Assembly (NCBI GenBank): GCA_905178155.1
Contig: CAJINV010000009.1
Span: forward strand, 855,415 to 919,414
Length of the DNA: 64,000 bases
Direction: 5' to 3'
Origin: Amoebophrya sp. A120
Taxonomy: Eukaryota > Sar > Dinophyceae > Syndiniales > Amoebophryaceae
Under the pieces are notes generated by a model that saw only the letters and a list, made by a program, of their open reading frames with translations, was not told the origin of the DNA and made no database searches. A program made the translations under genes and the position numbers. Shown piece after piece: positions 11,094 through 23,100 of this stretch; position 1 is the first letter of the stretch; each line of letters begins with the position of its first letter.

Positions 11094-14000
11094 TCACATC
11101 CCCATGTGGATGAGCTGCGAAGCATCTTTTCGAAGCTCCGCCTGCGTGCTCGAAATGAGGCTGTCCATGAGATTGTCGCTCGACTGTGCTGCAGCTCCTG
11201 CTCGTCCTCTCCCGTCGAGTGTGATTATCTCCGACGCCGTTTTCGTTCCACCCTTCGCGTTTTTGTTGGCGCACTTGTTTAGAATCACCTTCGGAACTCC
11301 GTACCAGTCAGGATGATGTTTGGTGTTGAGCAAAACTTGCTTTACGTTCTGCATCAGCGGCCATGCGGAGTGGTGTTCCTTGTGAAGCTCGTGGTGCACG
11401 AGGGCGCCTCCATTCGCGACTGCTGCGTCCATGTGTTTTTTCAGCCAAAAGTAGAACACCATCTGGCGCTGGTAGCGGGTGTACCCCTGCGCCAGGCCCA
11501 TTTTCGTCGCGGCGGTCAGGCGAGGTAGATTTTCCTGGTCCAGCTTCCGCTTGTTTTGCCCCAGAAAGCTCTTGCAGCCGTGGTCGGGGTCTCCGGTGCA
11601 AAAGTATCGTACTCGTAGTCGTTTTGCAATCATGCATGACAATCTTCTTAAGGTTAAGGTAAATCCGCATATACAAATTTTATTTGTCATGGTCATGCTG
11701 ACGCTGAGGAAATTTGTATATGCATTTAAGTATACGAGTACAATAATTTTGCAGTTCATACGGGGTAGAGGTACTTGTTCTGAAACTCCCGCATCGGCCA
11801 GTTCCAGTTCGCGACCGCGGATATTTTCGTGCCCACGTGCCCGCTGCGGTTCTGGAGGTCGGTGCACCGATCGAATTCGTTGATGACCAAGTGAAACTGG
11901 AAGCGTTTGAACACGTGGCAGGGCAGATAGTGCGCAACGTCGATGCCTGACGACGATGAACTTTCTTCATTCACATGGAACTCTTTGGGAACCAAGTCCC
12001 CGCGGACGTAGTCAAAGTCGTGGCCGCTCGGGTAGTCCTCGCGGTGGAAAACGTGCGGGATGGCAGTTTCCACCTTCTTCTGGTAATCCTCTTCTCGCAA
12101 TTCGCCGCTGGTCATGCTGTTCCCGAGGCCGATGTCGACCCAACCATCGCGCAACGTGCTGGGCTATCCTGTGCAAAAGTATCGTACTCGTAGTAATTGC
12201 TATGATCATGCATGACAAACATCCCTTTTTAGGGAAATCAGCATTACAAATTCCATTTTTCTTCTTGAAAAAATTTGTGATGCAATTTATACTAGTACGA
12301 TACTTACTTTTGCAATGCATATGGGCGACGTGCAGTCCTCGTTCTCGCTGCTGCCGGTACTGAGAGGAAAAATCCCCCCTCCCCATATTGAAAAGGCATG
12401 TTTCCAGGAAATTGCGTTGCGGATTTGAGGTCACAAATCACATCTGTCTTGCAAGAAGACAAGGGCAGAAGCTTCCGCCCCATTATGGAAGCGATTTGTC
12501 ATGCTGTTGGGCCTAAAGGGGGGCCGCTTGCCATGCTGCACTACTAGACCCATACGCCCCTACCTAGCCTGGGGATCTGGCCGCAGTGCCTTTGTGCAAT
12601 ACAAAGCTGATTTGTGGTCACAAATCAGCATCACAAATTTTCGTTTTGATATGGGGAGGGGGGATTTTTCATTTTGATAGCCGGGAAGGCAGTGGTGGTT
12701 CTTCCACTGAACCGAAGGGCGGAGGTGGTCTAGGAAGCCATAGCTGCCGCAACTCGACATGTGCACGTGCACTGGCTTGGTGCCGTCAGTGGCGGCCTCT
12801 TGCCCGTGTTTCGAACCTGATGAATCTTCATCGTCGCTCTTCAATACATATTGCGAGTACAGGCTCCAGCGCTGGACGAACTGGCACCCTCCGCTGTGCC
12901 CTGCGACAAAAATCTCGCTCGCGAGATTCGTTTTGCGCAGCGTGTTATGCATTGCAAAAGTGTATCGCGATCGCACTACTAGAAATAGATCAGAAATTTG
13001 TCCAGAAGACAAAATTGAATTCCTATATGCTGATTTACCTGAGAGTCGAGATGAAATGTCTATGCACAGATGCAATTTATACGAGCACGAAACTTTTGCA
13101 ATGCATACGTGTTCACGATCTCGTCCAGAACCCGGAAACTAGACAAATTTTCATTGCTGTCTTGCAAATCTTGGTTCGTGCTCTCGTACCCGCGTTGCGA
13201 CAGGTAGGTCGTGTCGGCCTTCCAGTACAGATGGGTCTTGGAAACCAAATTTCGGAAAAACGGGACCACGACCGCCACGTCGTGCAGCTGCCTGTCCTTG
13301 TGCAAAAACCCCGCCCAGCCATTGCAGGTGTCGTGAACGTAGCCGCCGAGCGTGGGGTGCCAGGTGCTGGCATGCCAATACTCGCTGATCACGATGACCA
13401 CCGGCCGCGGCGCGGTGCGCTGCAAAGTGAAATCGTCTCCGTTGACGAAATCGGGGAGGTGGGGGAGATTGGTGAACGCGGTGAAGTCCTTGTGCAAATT
13501 TCTGATGTTCGCCATCTTCTGGGGCCGACAGTAGTGCGGCAGGGGGCCTGCTACTGGTTTGGAGTAGTGAGAGTGATCTGTATTTCGATTTCCGCTGTGG
13601 TGATGATTTTTGTGGTTGGCTTTCTGCGGAGGGCCGACGGAGGGCGCGATGGGCGCGCCAGCCGGAGTGCCATCGCCATCAATGTGCGTGATTGCAGGAT
13701 CTGAGTCCTTGCCGAGGATTGTGGACGATGAAGATGAAGATGATGATGAACCAGCGCTGCCAGACGAGGGCACATCGACGACGCCGGGCCTGGGAACCAC
13801 GTCAGTCGCACTCAGCGGTCGTATATCCAAAGTCTCGTCTCCGAATGCAGCGGGTCCTGTTGTCGATTCGTAAAAGAACGGGGGGATTTCTGGGACATCA
13901 GAAGATGAATCTGTGTCGAGTTCTTGGCTACTTTCGTCAGCAACTATGCCCATGTCAACATCCTCCGGCCCGTCCTCGTCGATAGTGCTCACTGAATCAT

Positions 14001-14745
14001 CTTCGTCCCCTATGAAAACACCCACACCCGCCTCCACTGGTCCGTTATCCGATTCTGCCGGGGGAAGCGGGCGAATATCGTTTGCGCTGGTGCTGTGGTC
14101 GTATCCGTGCGGAAAAAGCTCTGGGGCGTTGGGAAGATATTTCGCCCAGGCAGGAATCGGGATGTAGTTCCGGTCTACGTAGTCGATATCCAATTCCCCC
14201 GTCGCAAGCTCCTCTCGAATGTAGACGGCCCTGGCATCCAGAGGTCCTTGTTCGTTGGAGGTACCGTCTGCAACGACTTGGGTCTCGCTGGACTTGATAT
14301 GGCGGTTGTTCTGCAGCGTCAGGGGCGTTACAACAAAACCGCCTAGCACCGTCGCCGCACCGAGCACCCCGAGACTGCGGAGGGCAAGCTTTTTTCTCTT
14401 CTGCGACAGGCGGAGGGTTGCTGCGGCATTGTGCACAGCTGACGTTTCGTTTGTGACGTTCCAAGAATCCGTCGCTGGCGCAATGAGACCCTGTAAGGTG
14501 GCATCCTGGTGTAGTTGGGGTGGGAGGTCGTTTACAAAAGGTGGGCCCCCGCGTTCAAGTGCTGTTGCAGCAAAGTAGGGCGGAGAATCGTTCTTGCGTC
14601 CGGAAGTAGACCTGCCGGCGGTCGTGGAGATGCTGAGCTTTGTGGCGGAAGCAAGCAACGCATTTGATTGGGTACACTGGTGCAGCACAAAGGCGCTCGA
14701 GAGCTTCCACACCACGAGGAGACGCAACGATTTGGGCACGAACAT
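11094..14745 (-). CDS. Membrane-anchored alpha/beta hydrolase-like protein with four introner introns
   Basis: Five exons, about 14745-13108, 12940-12680, 12352-12322, 12159-11761 and 11584-11094, give 939 residues in one frame. The ATG start is followed by a signal-like N terminus and a second hydrophobic segment near residues 120-140 (SLGVLGAATVLGGFVV), then a long acidic Ser-rich linker. The catalytic part begins around PVVIVISEYWHASTW; the nucleophile elbow is GHSGG with Ser at about 562. Candidate acid and His residues follow (SGIDVAHYLPCH), but I cannot assign them. The protein is much longer than a typical hydrolase of this fold. All four introns are TIR elements flanked by 5-bp repeats, and one exon is only 31 nt. 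The substrate is unknown. Confidence 0.75.
11590..11760 (-). mobile_element. Introner element, family alpha
   Basis: A 171-bp intron with CGGGG on both sides (11585-11589, 11761-11765). Left end reads TCTCCGGTGCAAAAGTATCG, right end is the reverse of TATGAACTGCAAAATTATTG, both continuing into GTACTCGTA. Removal joins LYP to DHGCK in frame. Internal GCATGACA motif present. Confidence 0.88.
12165..12321 (-). mobile_element. Introner element, family alpha
   Basis: A 157-bp intron with TGGGC on both sides (12160-12164, 12322-12326). Ends are TATCCTGTGCAAAAGTATCG and the reverse of TATGCATTGCAAAAGTAAGT. Removal gives EDCTSPSTLRDGW in frame. Confidence 0.9.
12358..12679 (-). mobile_element. Introner element, family zeta (C-rich ends)
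   Basis: A 322-bp intron with GCCGG on both sides (12353-12357, 12680-12684). The inverted ends share GAAAAATCCCCCCTCCCCAT and both start with TA. Removal joins CLPG to SSENED in frame. Only one copy of this family was seen in the window. Confidence 0.85.
12946..13107 (-). mobile_element. Introner element, family alpha
   Basis: A 162-bp intron with CGTGT on both sides (12941-12945, 13108-13112). Ends are TATGCATTGCAAAAGTGTAT and the reverse of TATGCATTGCAAAAGTTTCG. Removal joins DEIVNT to LRKTNL in frame, directly upstream of the GHSGG elbow. Confidence 0.92.
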
Positions 14746-15458
14746 CTTGCTGGTATTGATATTCTTGAGTCGGGACTTCGTCGTTGCGTGGTGGGCGGTA
14801 TTAACCGAGGGGTTGCAGGTGGAATTGCAAACCTGACTCGGCTGGACGAGGACGAGCTTGCATTTGCTATAATTGCTAAGGGGCAGAAATAAATACTCTT
14901 ATCAAAAATACGCAATGACCGATGGCGACGCCTGCCGTTGCAGTCACACACAACAAAGCGAGCAAAGCAACAACGTCCACGAGGAGAGGAAAGCAGGAGC
15001 TCAACACTTCTCCACATCGACTGGTTTTTGATTCATTTTGAGTATGATCTATTATGTTGTTTCTAGCAAATTTGTTTTCTGGTAGTTCGTTGGTGCGTAG
15101 ATCAAAATGACCATAGTGTTGTGTTCGTCCACGTCAACGTCGATCACAAGTCGGGGCGCCCTAAATAAAGGGCACATGATGATAGATGAAGGGGCTTCTT
15201 ACATTGATATTGATGTATTGAAATTGACTTTCCACATTTTTGGGTGGGAGTGTGTGTTAAGCTTCAAGGACAACAACACGCGCGTCAGCATGCCACCGTA
15301 TTTTTTCTCGCAAAATGTACCATAATAAGGTTCAAGAATTCCTCCACGACGAGCACAGCCCACAAGATTTCTACCTCGAGCCACATCAAGTTGCCAGACT
15401 TGTGAAAGTAGAGCTGATTTGTTCAATCTTCACACGACCGCACACGGTTCCATCATAT
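14746..15458. other. Intergenic, no supported gene
   Basis: Overlapping short frames on both strands upstream of the hydrolase start. A minus-strand frame reaching 15017 is a shadow of the hydrolase N terminus in another phase. No RNA gene or repeat seen. Confidence 0.5.
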
Positions 15459-18400
15459 TCAAAAAAATAAAGTAGGAAATTCAACTTCGTTCTCGTTTTC
15501 TTCAGAAACGTCGCCCTCCATGCCCATCTTTTTCGCCATATCGGTCCACGCGTCCAATTCTGCGGCAAATTCGCTGTCGGTCATCGTTTCTAGCGTTCTG
15601 TTAGAGGCCATGGCGGGTGACAGCTGCTTCTTCGCCAAAAACCGCTTCAAGAAGTGCAGACTCGCCTGGGGGCGGAACTGTGGCACCATGTGACCCGAGC
15701 CGTGAAAGGTCATAAACGTAACATTGTGCTCGTAGTTCACGACTTCTCCTCCAAACTGCGGACCCGCGTCGACCGCTAGCAAACCGGGCCCGAAGAGCGG
15801 AGCCTTGTCCTCCAGAACCGCCGCCGGTGTTGCGACCTGGTTGTTTTTTTTTTTGCGTTTGTCTTTCCTTCGTCCTCGTAGGCAATGAATGAACATGAAG
15901 TTGATCGTAGCATCGTAGTCCAAGGGCAAAATTGCACGCCCTTCTTTCTACGATAAAACACGCAAACATGCGAAAGTACACCACAGCATGGCGGTTCGGC
16001 GTGCTTAATCAAGGCAAAACGTGGAAAAAGCTGAAGCATTTTTTTTTTCCTAAAACAGCAGTGCCGCCCGGGGAAGAGGGGATGAGCAAACTTGTGCGCA
16101 CTTCTTTCTACGAAAAGCGAAAGCAAGCGAAAACACACCACAGCATGGCGCTTCGTCGTGCTTAATCAAGGCAAAACGTGGAAAAAGCTGAAGCCTTTTT
16201 TTTTCCTGAAACAGCAGTGCCGCCCGGGAAAGAAGGGATGAGCAAACTTGTGCGCACTTCTTTCTACGAAAAGCGAAAGCAAGCGAAAGTACACCACAGC
16301 ATGGCGCTTCGTCGTGCTTAATCAAGGCAAAACGTGGAAAAAGCTGAAGCCTTTTTTTTTCCTGAAACAGCAGTGCCGCCCGGGGACGAAGGGATGAGCA
16401 AACTTGTGCGCACTTCTTTCTACGAAAAGCGAAAGCAAGCGAAAGTACACCACAGCATGGCGCTTCGTCGTGCTTAATCAAGGCAAAACGTGGAAAAAGC
16501 TGAAGCCTTTTTTTTTCCTGAAACAGCAGTGCCGCCCGGGGACGAAGGGATGAGCAAACTTGTGCGCACTTCTTTCTACGAAAAGCGAAAGCAAGCGAAA
16601 GTACACCACAGCATGGCGCTTCGTCGTGCTTAATCAAGGCAAAACGTGGAAAAAGCTGAAGCCTTTTTTTTTCCTGAAACAGCAGTGCCGCCCGGGGACG
16701 AAGGGATGAGCAAACTTGTGCGCACTTCTTTCTACGAAAAGCGAAAGCAAGCGAAAGTACACCACAGCATGGCGCTTCGTCGTGCTTAATCAAGGCAAAA
16801 CGTGGAAAAAGCTGAAGCCTTTTTTTTTCCTGAAACAGCAGTGCCGCCCGGGGACGAAGGGATGAGCAAACTTGTGCGCACTTCTTTCTACGAAAAGCGA
16901 AAGCAAGCGAAAGTACACCACAGCATGGCGCTTCGTCGTGCTTAATCAAGGCAAAACGTGGAAAAAGCTGAAGCCTTTTTTTTTCCTGAAACAGCAGTGC
17001 CGCCCGGGGACGAAGGCATAAGCAAACTTGTGCGCACTTCTTTCTACGAAACGCGCAAACATATGAAAGTACACCATAGCATGGCGCTTCGGCCTGCTTA
17101 ATCGAGGCAAAAGCCGACAAGATGAAAGTCTCAAATGAAAATAGTCAAACTAGACAAACATCGCAGAAATATAATTTAAGTACTTTGTGATAAAACCAGG
17201 GTCGGTAGCCGTGTCCGTCCAGTTCTGCGAAGCCCAATCGCTCAATCGCGGTCCGCGTGCCCTCGTAGCTGACGCACGGGTCGGTATCCCCGTTCAGAAC
17301 AACGGTTTGTTCCAATTTGGGCGCGATGTCCCGGTAAAAGTCGATCATGGATTTCGCTCCTGGCTTCGCGCCCGCCCAGTTGCACGCCGCGTAGTCCTGC
17401 TCGTAGAGGAAGTGCACATCCTCGTCGTTCGGCCATGTCTTCACCGGCGCGTCGGTCACGTGCAGGGCCGCGCGGACCTCGGGGCTGTTCAGGTACTTCC
17501 CCATGTCACTGTCCTCCTTGCCCATCTTGTCCCCCGCGGGGGAAAACAACGAGTACGGGTTGATCCACTGCTTCGCCCAGCCCTGGTCGAGCTTGTTGCT
17601 CGCGCTTGTCTGGAACTTCCATATGGCGCTCTCAACTGTTACATTCTCAACTGTATACATGATTTGTCATGCTAAATTACCTTCAGCTTGACTATCAACG
17701 CCATCAAGCTGCTTCGCATGGAAAATTCTCAGACGGCCAAACAGGCTGAGAATCTGTGCCAAATCTGTCATGCAAGACGCGCAAGGTCCTTCCTTTCACT
17801 TTTGCCATTCTTGCATCACAAATTCATGTAACAGTTAAGAATGTAACGTTTGAGAAGTCCATATTCCGCCAGGCTCGCTTGCACTCAGCGCTCTCATGCC
17901 GGAACCGGTGCCCGGGACCCGAAATCTTGCTCTTCACGTGGTCCTTGTTGATCTCCACACTTGCAGGTGATGTTAATAACGCTGCTCCAGTATTTGCTGG
18001 GGCCGTGGTCTCGGTAAGGGCTACTTCCTGGTTTTGGTTTTGTTTGAATCTGGAGAGCAGCGTGGAAGTCGTAGAATTGATGCGTCGATTGAGTAAAGTG
18101 TAGAACTGTCCCTCCAGGAAGTGTTTCGGGAAGACGTTGGACAAGCTCGGACTGCGCGCTTGGCAGGTATTCCAGAGAAACTCGAACTCTTGGTCTTGGA
18201 CTAAGCCGTTCTTATCAAATGTAAAAATGTCTGGGTCTGGGACAAAGCAACCTGTCATGCTAAATCTGAAACATGTAGAAAACTGTGTTGCGTGATTACC
18301 AAAAGCTGTCCACATTTGACCTAATGATCGAGAGGCAGTTTCTTATGCAGGAAAGGCATGATAGAACACTCACAGAGCCTGTCATGCTATGTCCTACATA

Positions 18401-19413
18401 CCAGACCTCATGGGTCATGGAAAACCTGCATGACAAGTCTGGCACTCTGCCAGACCCAGACATTTTTACATTTGATAGTTCTTGTGAGTGTACCACAGCA
18501 TGTCCATCGAATCTTTCTGTGCATCGTCGTCGGTGCAGGGATCGCCCACCGCAACACCCTTCAAAGGGATCAGAACATCTTCACTTTCACTTGTTCTGCC
18601 AGCGTCTTCAGAGTTGGGCAGGTGTTTTCTACTCCTGTCGTCTTTGAACGCCTTTGCATTCCCGTCCAGAATCGCTTTCGCCAAGGTTGGAATGTAGACC
18701 CCGGCATACGATTCCCCGGTGATGTAGAAATCGTTCCCCGCTAGTGCCGGAAACTTGTTTTTGAAGAAGTCCACGAGCGCGGCGTGGCTCGCGGTGGCGC
18801 ACTGCTTGTCGGAGTTGTGGCAGGACTGGTTTTTGGCCTTCTGTACCTCACAATAACTGAACCCAACGCCAACTGGCTGCTCTAGGGCCAGCACGTGCGC
18901 GTGCTTGGTCCAGGAGTAGGGATTCTTCGCCAATTTGCCGTCCTTGTTCAGGAGCAAGGGCCCGTTCTCTTCGAGGAAACCGATCAACGAACTGGATCCC
19001 GGGCCGCCGTTCAGCCACAAGACGACAGGAATTTTACCGTTTTTGTTTTGCCGCGCAGCGAGACCGAGAGCGACTCCGGCGCCGGCCTCTGTAGTTTGCT
19101 GCTCCTCCGCCAGAGACACACCAACATCCTGATACTTTTCCGACAGGGCGAGCCAGTAATGTAAGCGACAATATCTTCCGTTTTTCTCCGTGTCGCACCC
19201 CTTCGTCGCGTCGAGGAAGCCGGAGTACTGCTTGGTTGGTGGCGGACCGTAATTCGGCAACGAGGACACCTCGTCGGGGTGGTTCGTTGGGATAGTTCCT
19301 GAAGTTGCTGGAGGGCGTACGGTGCGACTAGTCGCTGGAGATGGTGGCGCGGACACTGTAGAACTGTCGGCATGTACTGCACACGCACAGAGAAGCAGCG
19401 ACGTTTTCTTCAT
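15459..19413 (-). CDS. Serine carboxypeptidase (peptidase family S10), secreted
   Basis: Four exons, about 19413-18478, 18207-17864, 17616-17196 and 15836-15459, give 692 residues in frame. A signal peptide (MKKTSLLLCACAVHA) opens the protein. Family S10 hallmarks are all present: substrate-binding WLNGGPGSSS near 133, nucleophile ITGESYAG (Ser about 235), catalytic Asp in NGDTDPCVSYEGT (about 539) and catalytic His in GSGHMVP (about 616). These enzymes remove C-terminal residues in acidic, usually lysosomal or vacuolar or secreted, compartments. The first two introns are TIR elements. The third (about 15837-17195) holds a 156-bp satellite and has no clean GT-AG pair that keeps frame; the best join is PW|VATP. 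The C-terminal tail is acidic. Confidence 0.92.
15945..17090. repeat. 156-bp satellite array inside the carboxypeptidase intron
   Basis: Six near-identical units plus degenerate copies at both ends; the marker CTTGTGCGCACTTCTTTCTA recurs every 156 bases from about 16090 to 17026. Units abut directly without spacers. As 156 is 52 codons, the array makes a 356-codon open frame on the minus strand that has no ordinary start context and no protein-like variety. I read it as intronic satellite DNA, between the exon carrying the catalytic Asp and the exon carrying the catalytic His. Confidence 0.9.
17622..17863 (-). mobile_element. Introner element, family gamma
   Basis: A 242-bp intron flanked by TTCCA (17617-17621) and TTCCG (17864-17868). 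Ends are TATGGCGCTCTCAACTGTTA and the reverse of TATGGACTTCTCAAACGTTA. Removal gives RAWRKFQTS in frame. A sister copy lies at 21681-21906. Confidence 0.88.
18213..18477 (-). mobile_element. Introner element, family delta, perfect 28-bp TIRs
   Basis: A 265-bp intron with GTTCT on both sides (18208-18212, 18478-18482). The two ends are identical inverted copies over 28 bp beginning TATCAAATGTAAAAATGTCT. Removal joins YTHKN to GLVQDQ in frame. Perfect ends and target repeat suggest a recent insertion. Confidence 0.93.
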
Positions 19414-20126
19414 TCTTTATCAAAGTTTAATGTTGTCAAGACACGATTCGGATTTCAACTCAGAACGCTGGGCTTGGGAAGATAAGATATGGACGGGAAA
19501 CGAAGAAGCGCCGACCTGTTGGGGAAGTGCGCCAGGCGTCACTGCAAACAATGATTGTCCGAGGTGATTCACATTCACTTACTACGTATCTATTAGTTCG
19601 ATATTTATCGCTCAACAAGGTGCAGGAAGACGGAGGATTTGGCTCTGCATCTGCTCGATAAGCGCAGCAAGTGCTCGTAAAGAAAAAAATAGCAGCTGTG
19701 TTCGTTTTTCGTCATACACCCGTTCTGCAGTGCAACACTCTTAAAAAGAAACCACACCCGAACAATCAGAGGCAAGGGCAGACGAAATTTGAGTTCCGCC
19801 CATCGAGCAACCGCACATCTGGATCAATGGCAGAGCGTTTCATCATATGTTTATTGTGTGTTCCAAACATGTGAGGTGGTGTACAGATCATGACAAAGAA
19901 CAAGTATATATAAGATTAAGATCTAGATCATGGATTCGTCTACTTATGTAGAGGCGTTGCATGCATGTTGTTGGGCTTGTGACTCCTGTTCCACATAGCA
20001 GCAGCACCAAGAAACAATCGAAATCGATCAATCAGAAATAGAGTCCTGCCAGCTCGTTCTGGTTCTGCGCGAGAACTACTATCTACAGTATTAAGACGAA
20101 TATGACCTGTGCTTCAGCTGTAACTA
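19414..20126. other. Intergenic, no supported gene
   Basis: Promoter side of the carboxypeptidase and 3' flank of the glycosyltransferase-like gene. Short frames only; nothing recognisable. Confidence 0.5.
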
Positions 20127-23100
20127 CTAGAGCGCCAACTCCGTAACAAGGGCATCGCGCCACTTCGCTACCGCCTTTACGAACTCGCGGTCTGTAAATT
20201 TCCGCATTCGTCTAGTTTTCGCTTCGATCGGACTCCCGCTGCCGTTTCCGTCCCGGGCGCTGGCCATATCGCTGCGCGTCAACTTTTGCAATTGCACAAA
20301 CAGGTCGGCACTGCTGGAAAACCGGAAGAGGTGCGGGTCGCGGCTGTAGTCCGAAAACAACACGCTCCAGTATTCAGCGTCATTTCTGAAAAACTTGGCA
20401 GCGGCCTCCTCTGTCTGCGTCATGTCCCCCCAGTGGAAAAAGGGCGACGTGTTTGGGGGGTACAGGTGGGTACCGTTCAGGGTCTTCTCGTCGATGAAGT
20501 GCCGTCGCTTGTGCAAACTGTGAATGCCACGGAAGAGGAAGAAGCGAAGGTGTTCGCGAACGGGGACAAAGATCGGGATGCCCATGCTGTAGAGCTCGTA
20601 GTACATCATGAGCGCGACGTCGTAAGGGTAAAACACCACTGCGAAAAACTTCCGCGCCATCTCCTCGTACGAGAGGCGGGGCCGCTGGTTCCGGACGTCG
20701 CTAAAAATAAGCTTCACGCTTGGTATGTCTGGGAGCCGTCCGGCGCCGTCTCCTGCGGAGGAAGAAGAAGACCACTTGCAGGTTTTTTTTTCGTTCGCCC
20801 TCTTTATCGGTACCTCAGGGAGCACTGAACCTAGTGCATTGTCCTCGAAAGGGGATTCTTGATCTTGTTTGGTACTACTTGAAATCGACGTCCTTTGTGT
20901 AGTTGACGTCGTAGTTTTTTCGTCGCGCGAGTCAGCAGGAACAGAAGTATCAGGTGAACTTGTAACTGTATCCTCCGTGTAGTACGTGAGCTGATTCAGC
21001 AAGCTGGCGGTATCCACGCAACTAAAGGGGCCCTTGTTGAGCAGAATGTGCACCTGGAGCACCTCTTTTTCCGGTGTGATCTCTTCGCCATCGGGCCCCC
21101 ACTCGCACTTCTTTTCCCGAAGATTATCGACTGGTAGATGATGTTGTTGTCCTAGTAAACTACCTGCACGAGCTACTAGCTGCTCGAAAACAGATCGGCT
21201 GGCTGGTGCCACCACGGCCCGCAGGCGACTTTTCACCTCGTTGAGCGGGTTGGACCACACGGCACCAGTGTGCTTCCCGAAAGCCCGGATATGGATGTGT
21301 CAGAGTTGAAATCGTCAAAGTTGAAATAATTTGTCATCGTATAAAATGCAATACACAAAGTCGTGACTCTATTGCAGAGGACGCACGGGAGGCAGATTAT
21401 AGTCCTGGTAAGGGTCAAAAGTTGGACTGCTGACTAGCATGACAGAAGGCAGCTCTTTTGCCCTAAACCGCAATACAGACTCGCTTGCAGGACCGGGAAA
21501 ATTTGTCATGCACCGACTACAAACTGCAGGTCTAACTGGCATCCATTTTATGCATGACAAATTATTTCAACTTTGTCGATTTCAAACCTGACACTCCCAT
21601 ACCGGATGATGGGCATGTAGAGCCCGGTTTGGTACCGGATCATGTGTGCCTTGTAGGGGTTGTAGGCCGCGACGAACGTGTATGGCGTTCTCAAACGTTA
21701 CATTCTCAACTGTGTAATGCAAGAATGGCAAAAGTGAAAGGGAAAACGTTGCGCCTTTTGCATTACAGGTTTGGAGCAGATTATAATGCTATCTAGCGCG
21801 TCGAGAAGTTGTCATTCGGAGAAGGCTTGATCGTGTTGAGAGTGATAGTGTTTTTGCATGACAAATTCATGTAACAGTTGAGAATGTAACGTTTGAGAAC
21901 GCCATAACGTGCGCGGCCGCTGCAGCGTCATCTCGCGAAACTTCCGGAACCACCACTCTCGCTCGCGCTTCCCCGTGATACCGGAAAGCAGGGGCTCGCC
22001 GATGTAAGCGATGATGGCCAGTTGCTCGTCGTGCGCGAACACGGAGCAGAGGATCGCGGGACTGGAGCAAATGAGAAGGTCGAACTTTTTCTCCTTCTTC
22101 TCCATCTGGTACTGCTCCCAGTGCGCCGCGGCCCGCTCGGCGAACTCGAAGAACTCCTCGATCCGCAGCTCGCCCACCACTTCCATGAAGCGCCGCGTGG
22201 GGCGGTACCCTGGCTCTCCGATCTGTGCGTGATCCTCGGCGCTAACCTCGCCCATCAGGGCGGCAATACCGACCGCATCTTTAGTGTTGGAGGAGCACGC
22301 GTCGCCGCCGCTGGTTTTACCCTTGCCGCAGTGTGCCGGGTCGTAGATTTCGTACACCGTTTCGACCGCTTTGTACTGGAGAAGATCCAGCGCTACGTGG
22401 TTCTCCAGCATGTACGACGCCTCTTGTGCCAAGGAAAAGTGCATTCCCACGTTGCAAACACGGAGGGTGTGCTGTTGGCGCTGTTCAAGCGTCAGTCCCT
22501 GCGGGGGCACGAAGTGGCTGTGTGCAAAAATCTCTTTCACCGAGAGGCCGCGGAGATTTGCTGCGCTCAGCAGGCCGGGAGCCAGTAGTTTGGGCTGATT
22601 GTAGTCAAAGGCGGGCGTTTGCGTTTCCTTTTCTATCGCAGATTTGTGCGGCTGGAAGAGAGTTACTGGACGCAATGCATTGGAGGCTTCATCTTCGGAT
22701 GCGAGCGCGAAAGCACTACTGGCCGCATTTTCCGCGTCGATCGGTGCAGGAGGGGATTCCTTACCTTCGGCTGCACGTGGAACCGCGCGAAAAGAACGGC
22801 TGTGTTGAAACAATTCGCTCTCGAGTCTGTCCATCATATCGTAGACCGTCCGGTCATTTATTGAGGAAATGCGTTCGCGTTCAAAAATGGTTCGAATTTC
22901 ATGATCATGCTGCTCGTCCGCATTTCTATTGCTACTACTTTCATCGGAGGGAGGGGAGCTATCACGGGCCGCGTTGTGGTCTCGGCCTCGGCCGTGCAGC
23001 AGCAGCACGTCGTAGAAGAGTTGCAATTCTTGGTCGAGAGTCCCTTCCTTTTCCATGTCCTCATCTGTTGCAGCATTGGCTGCAGTAATGACTTCCCCGT

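Noticed and set aside
12361-12677. TCA as the target repeat of the zeta element
   Set aside because: It keeps exon 2 and exon 3 in a phase that fails at the next junction; GCCGG fits both junctions and the TA-to-TA rule.
12586-13704. 372-codon plus-strand frame
   Set aside because: It is antisense to the hydrolase exons and crosses two introner elements.
15945-17090. CRISPR-like regular repeat
   Set aside because: Units of 156 bp abut without spacers, and the surroundings are a spliced eukaryotic gene.
16050-17120. 356-codon open frame on the minus strand
   Set aside because: It is only the 156-bp satellite read in a frame without stops; it has no independent start context and lies in an intron of the carboxypeptidase.
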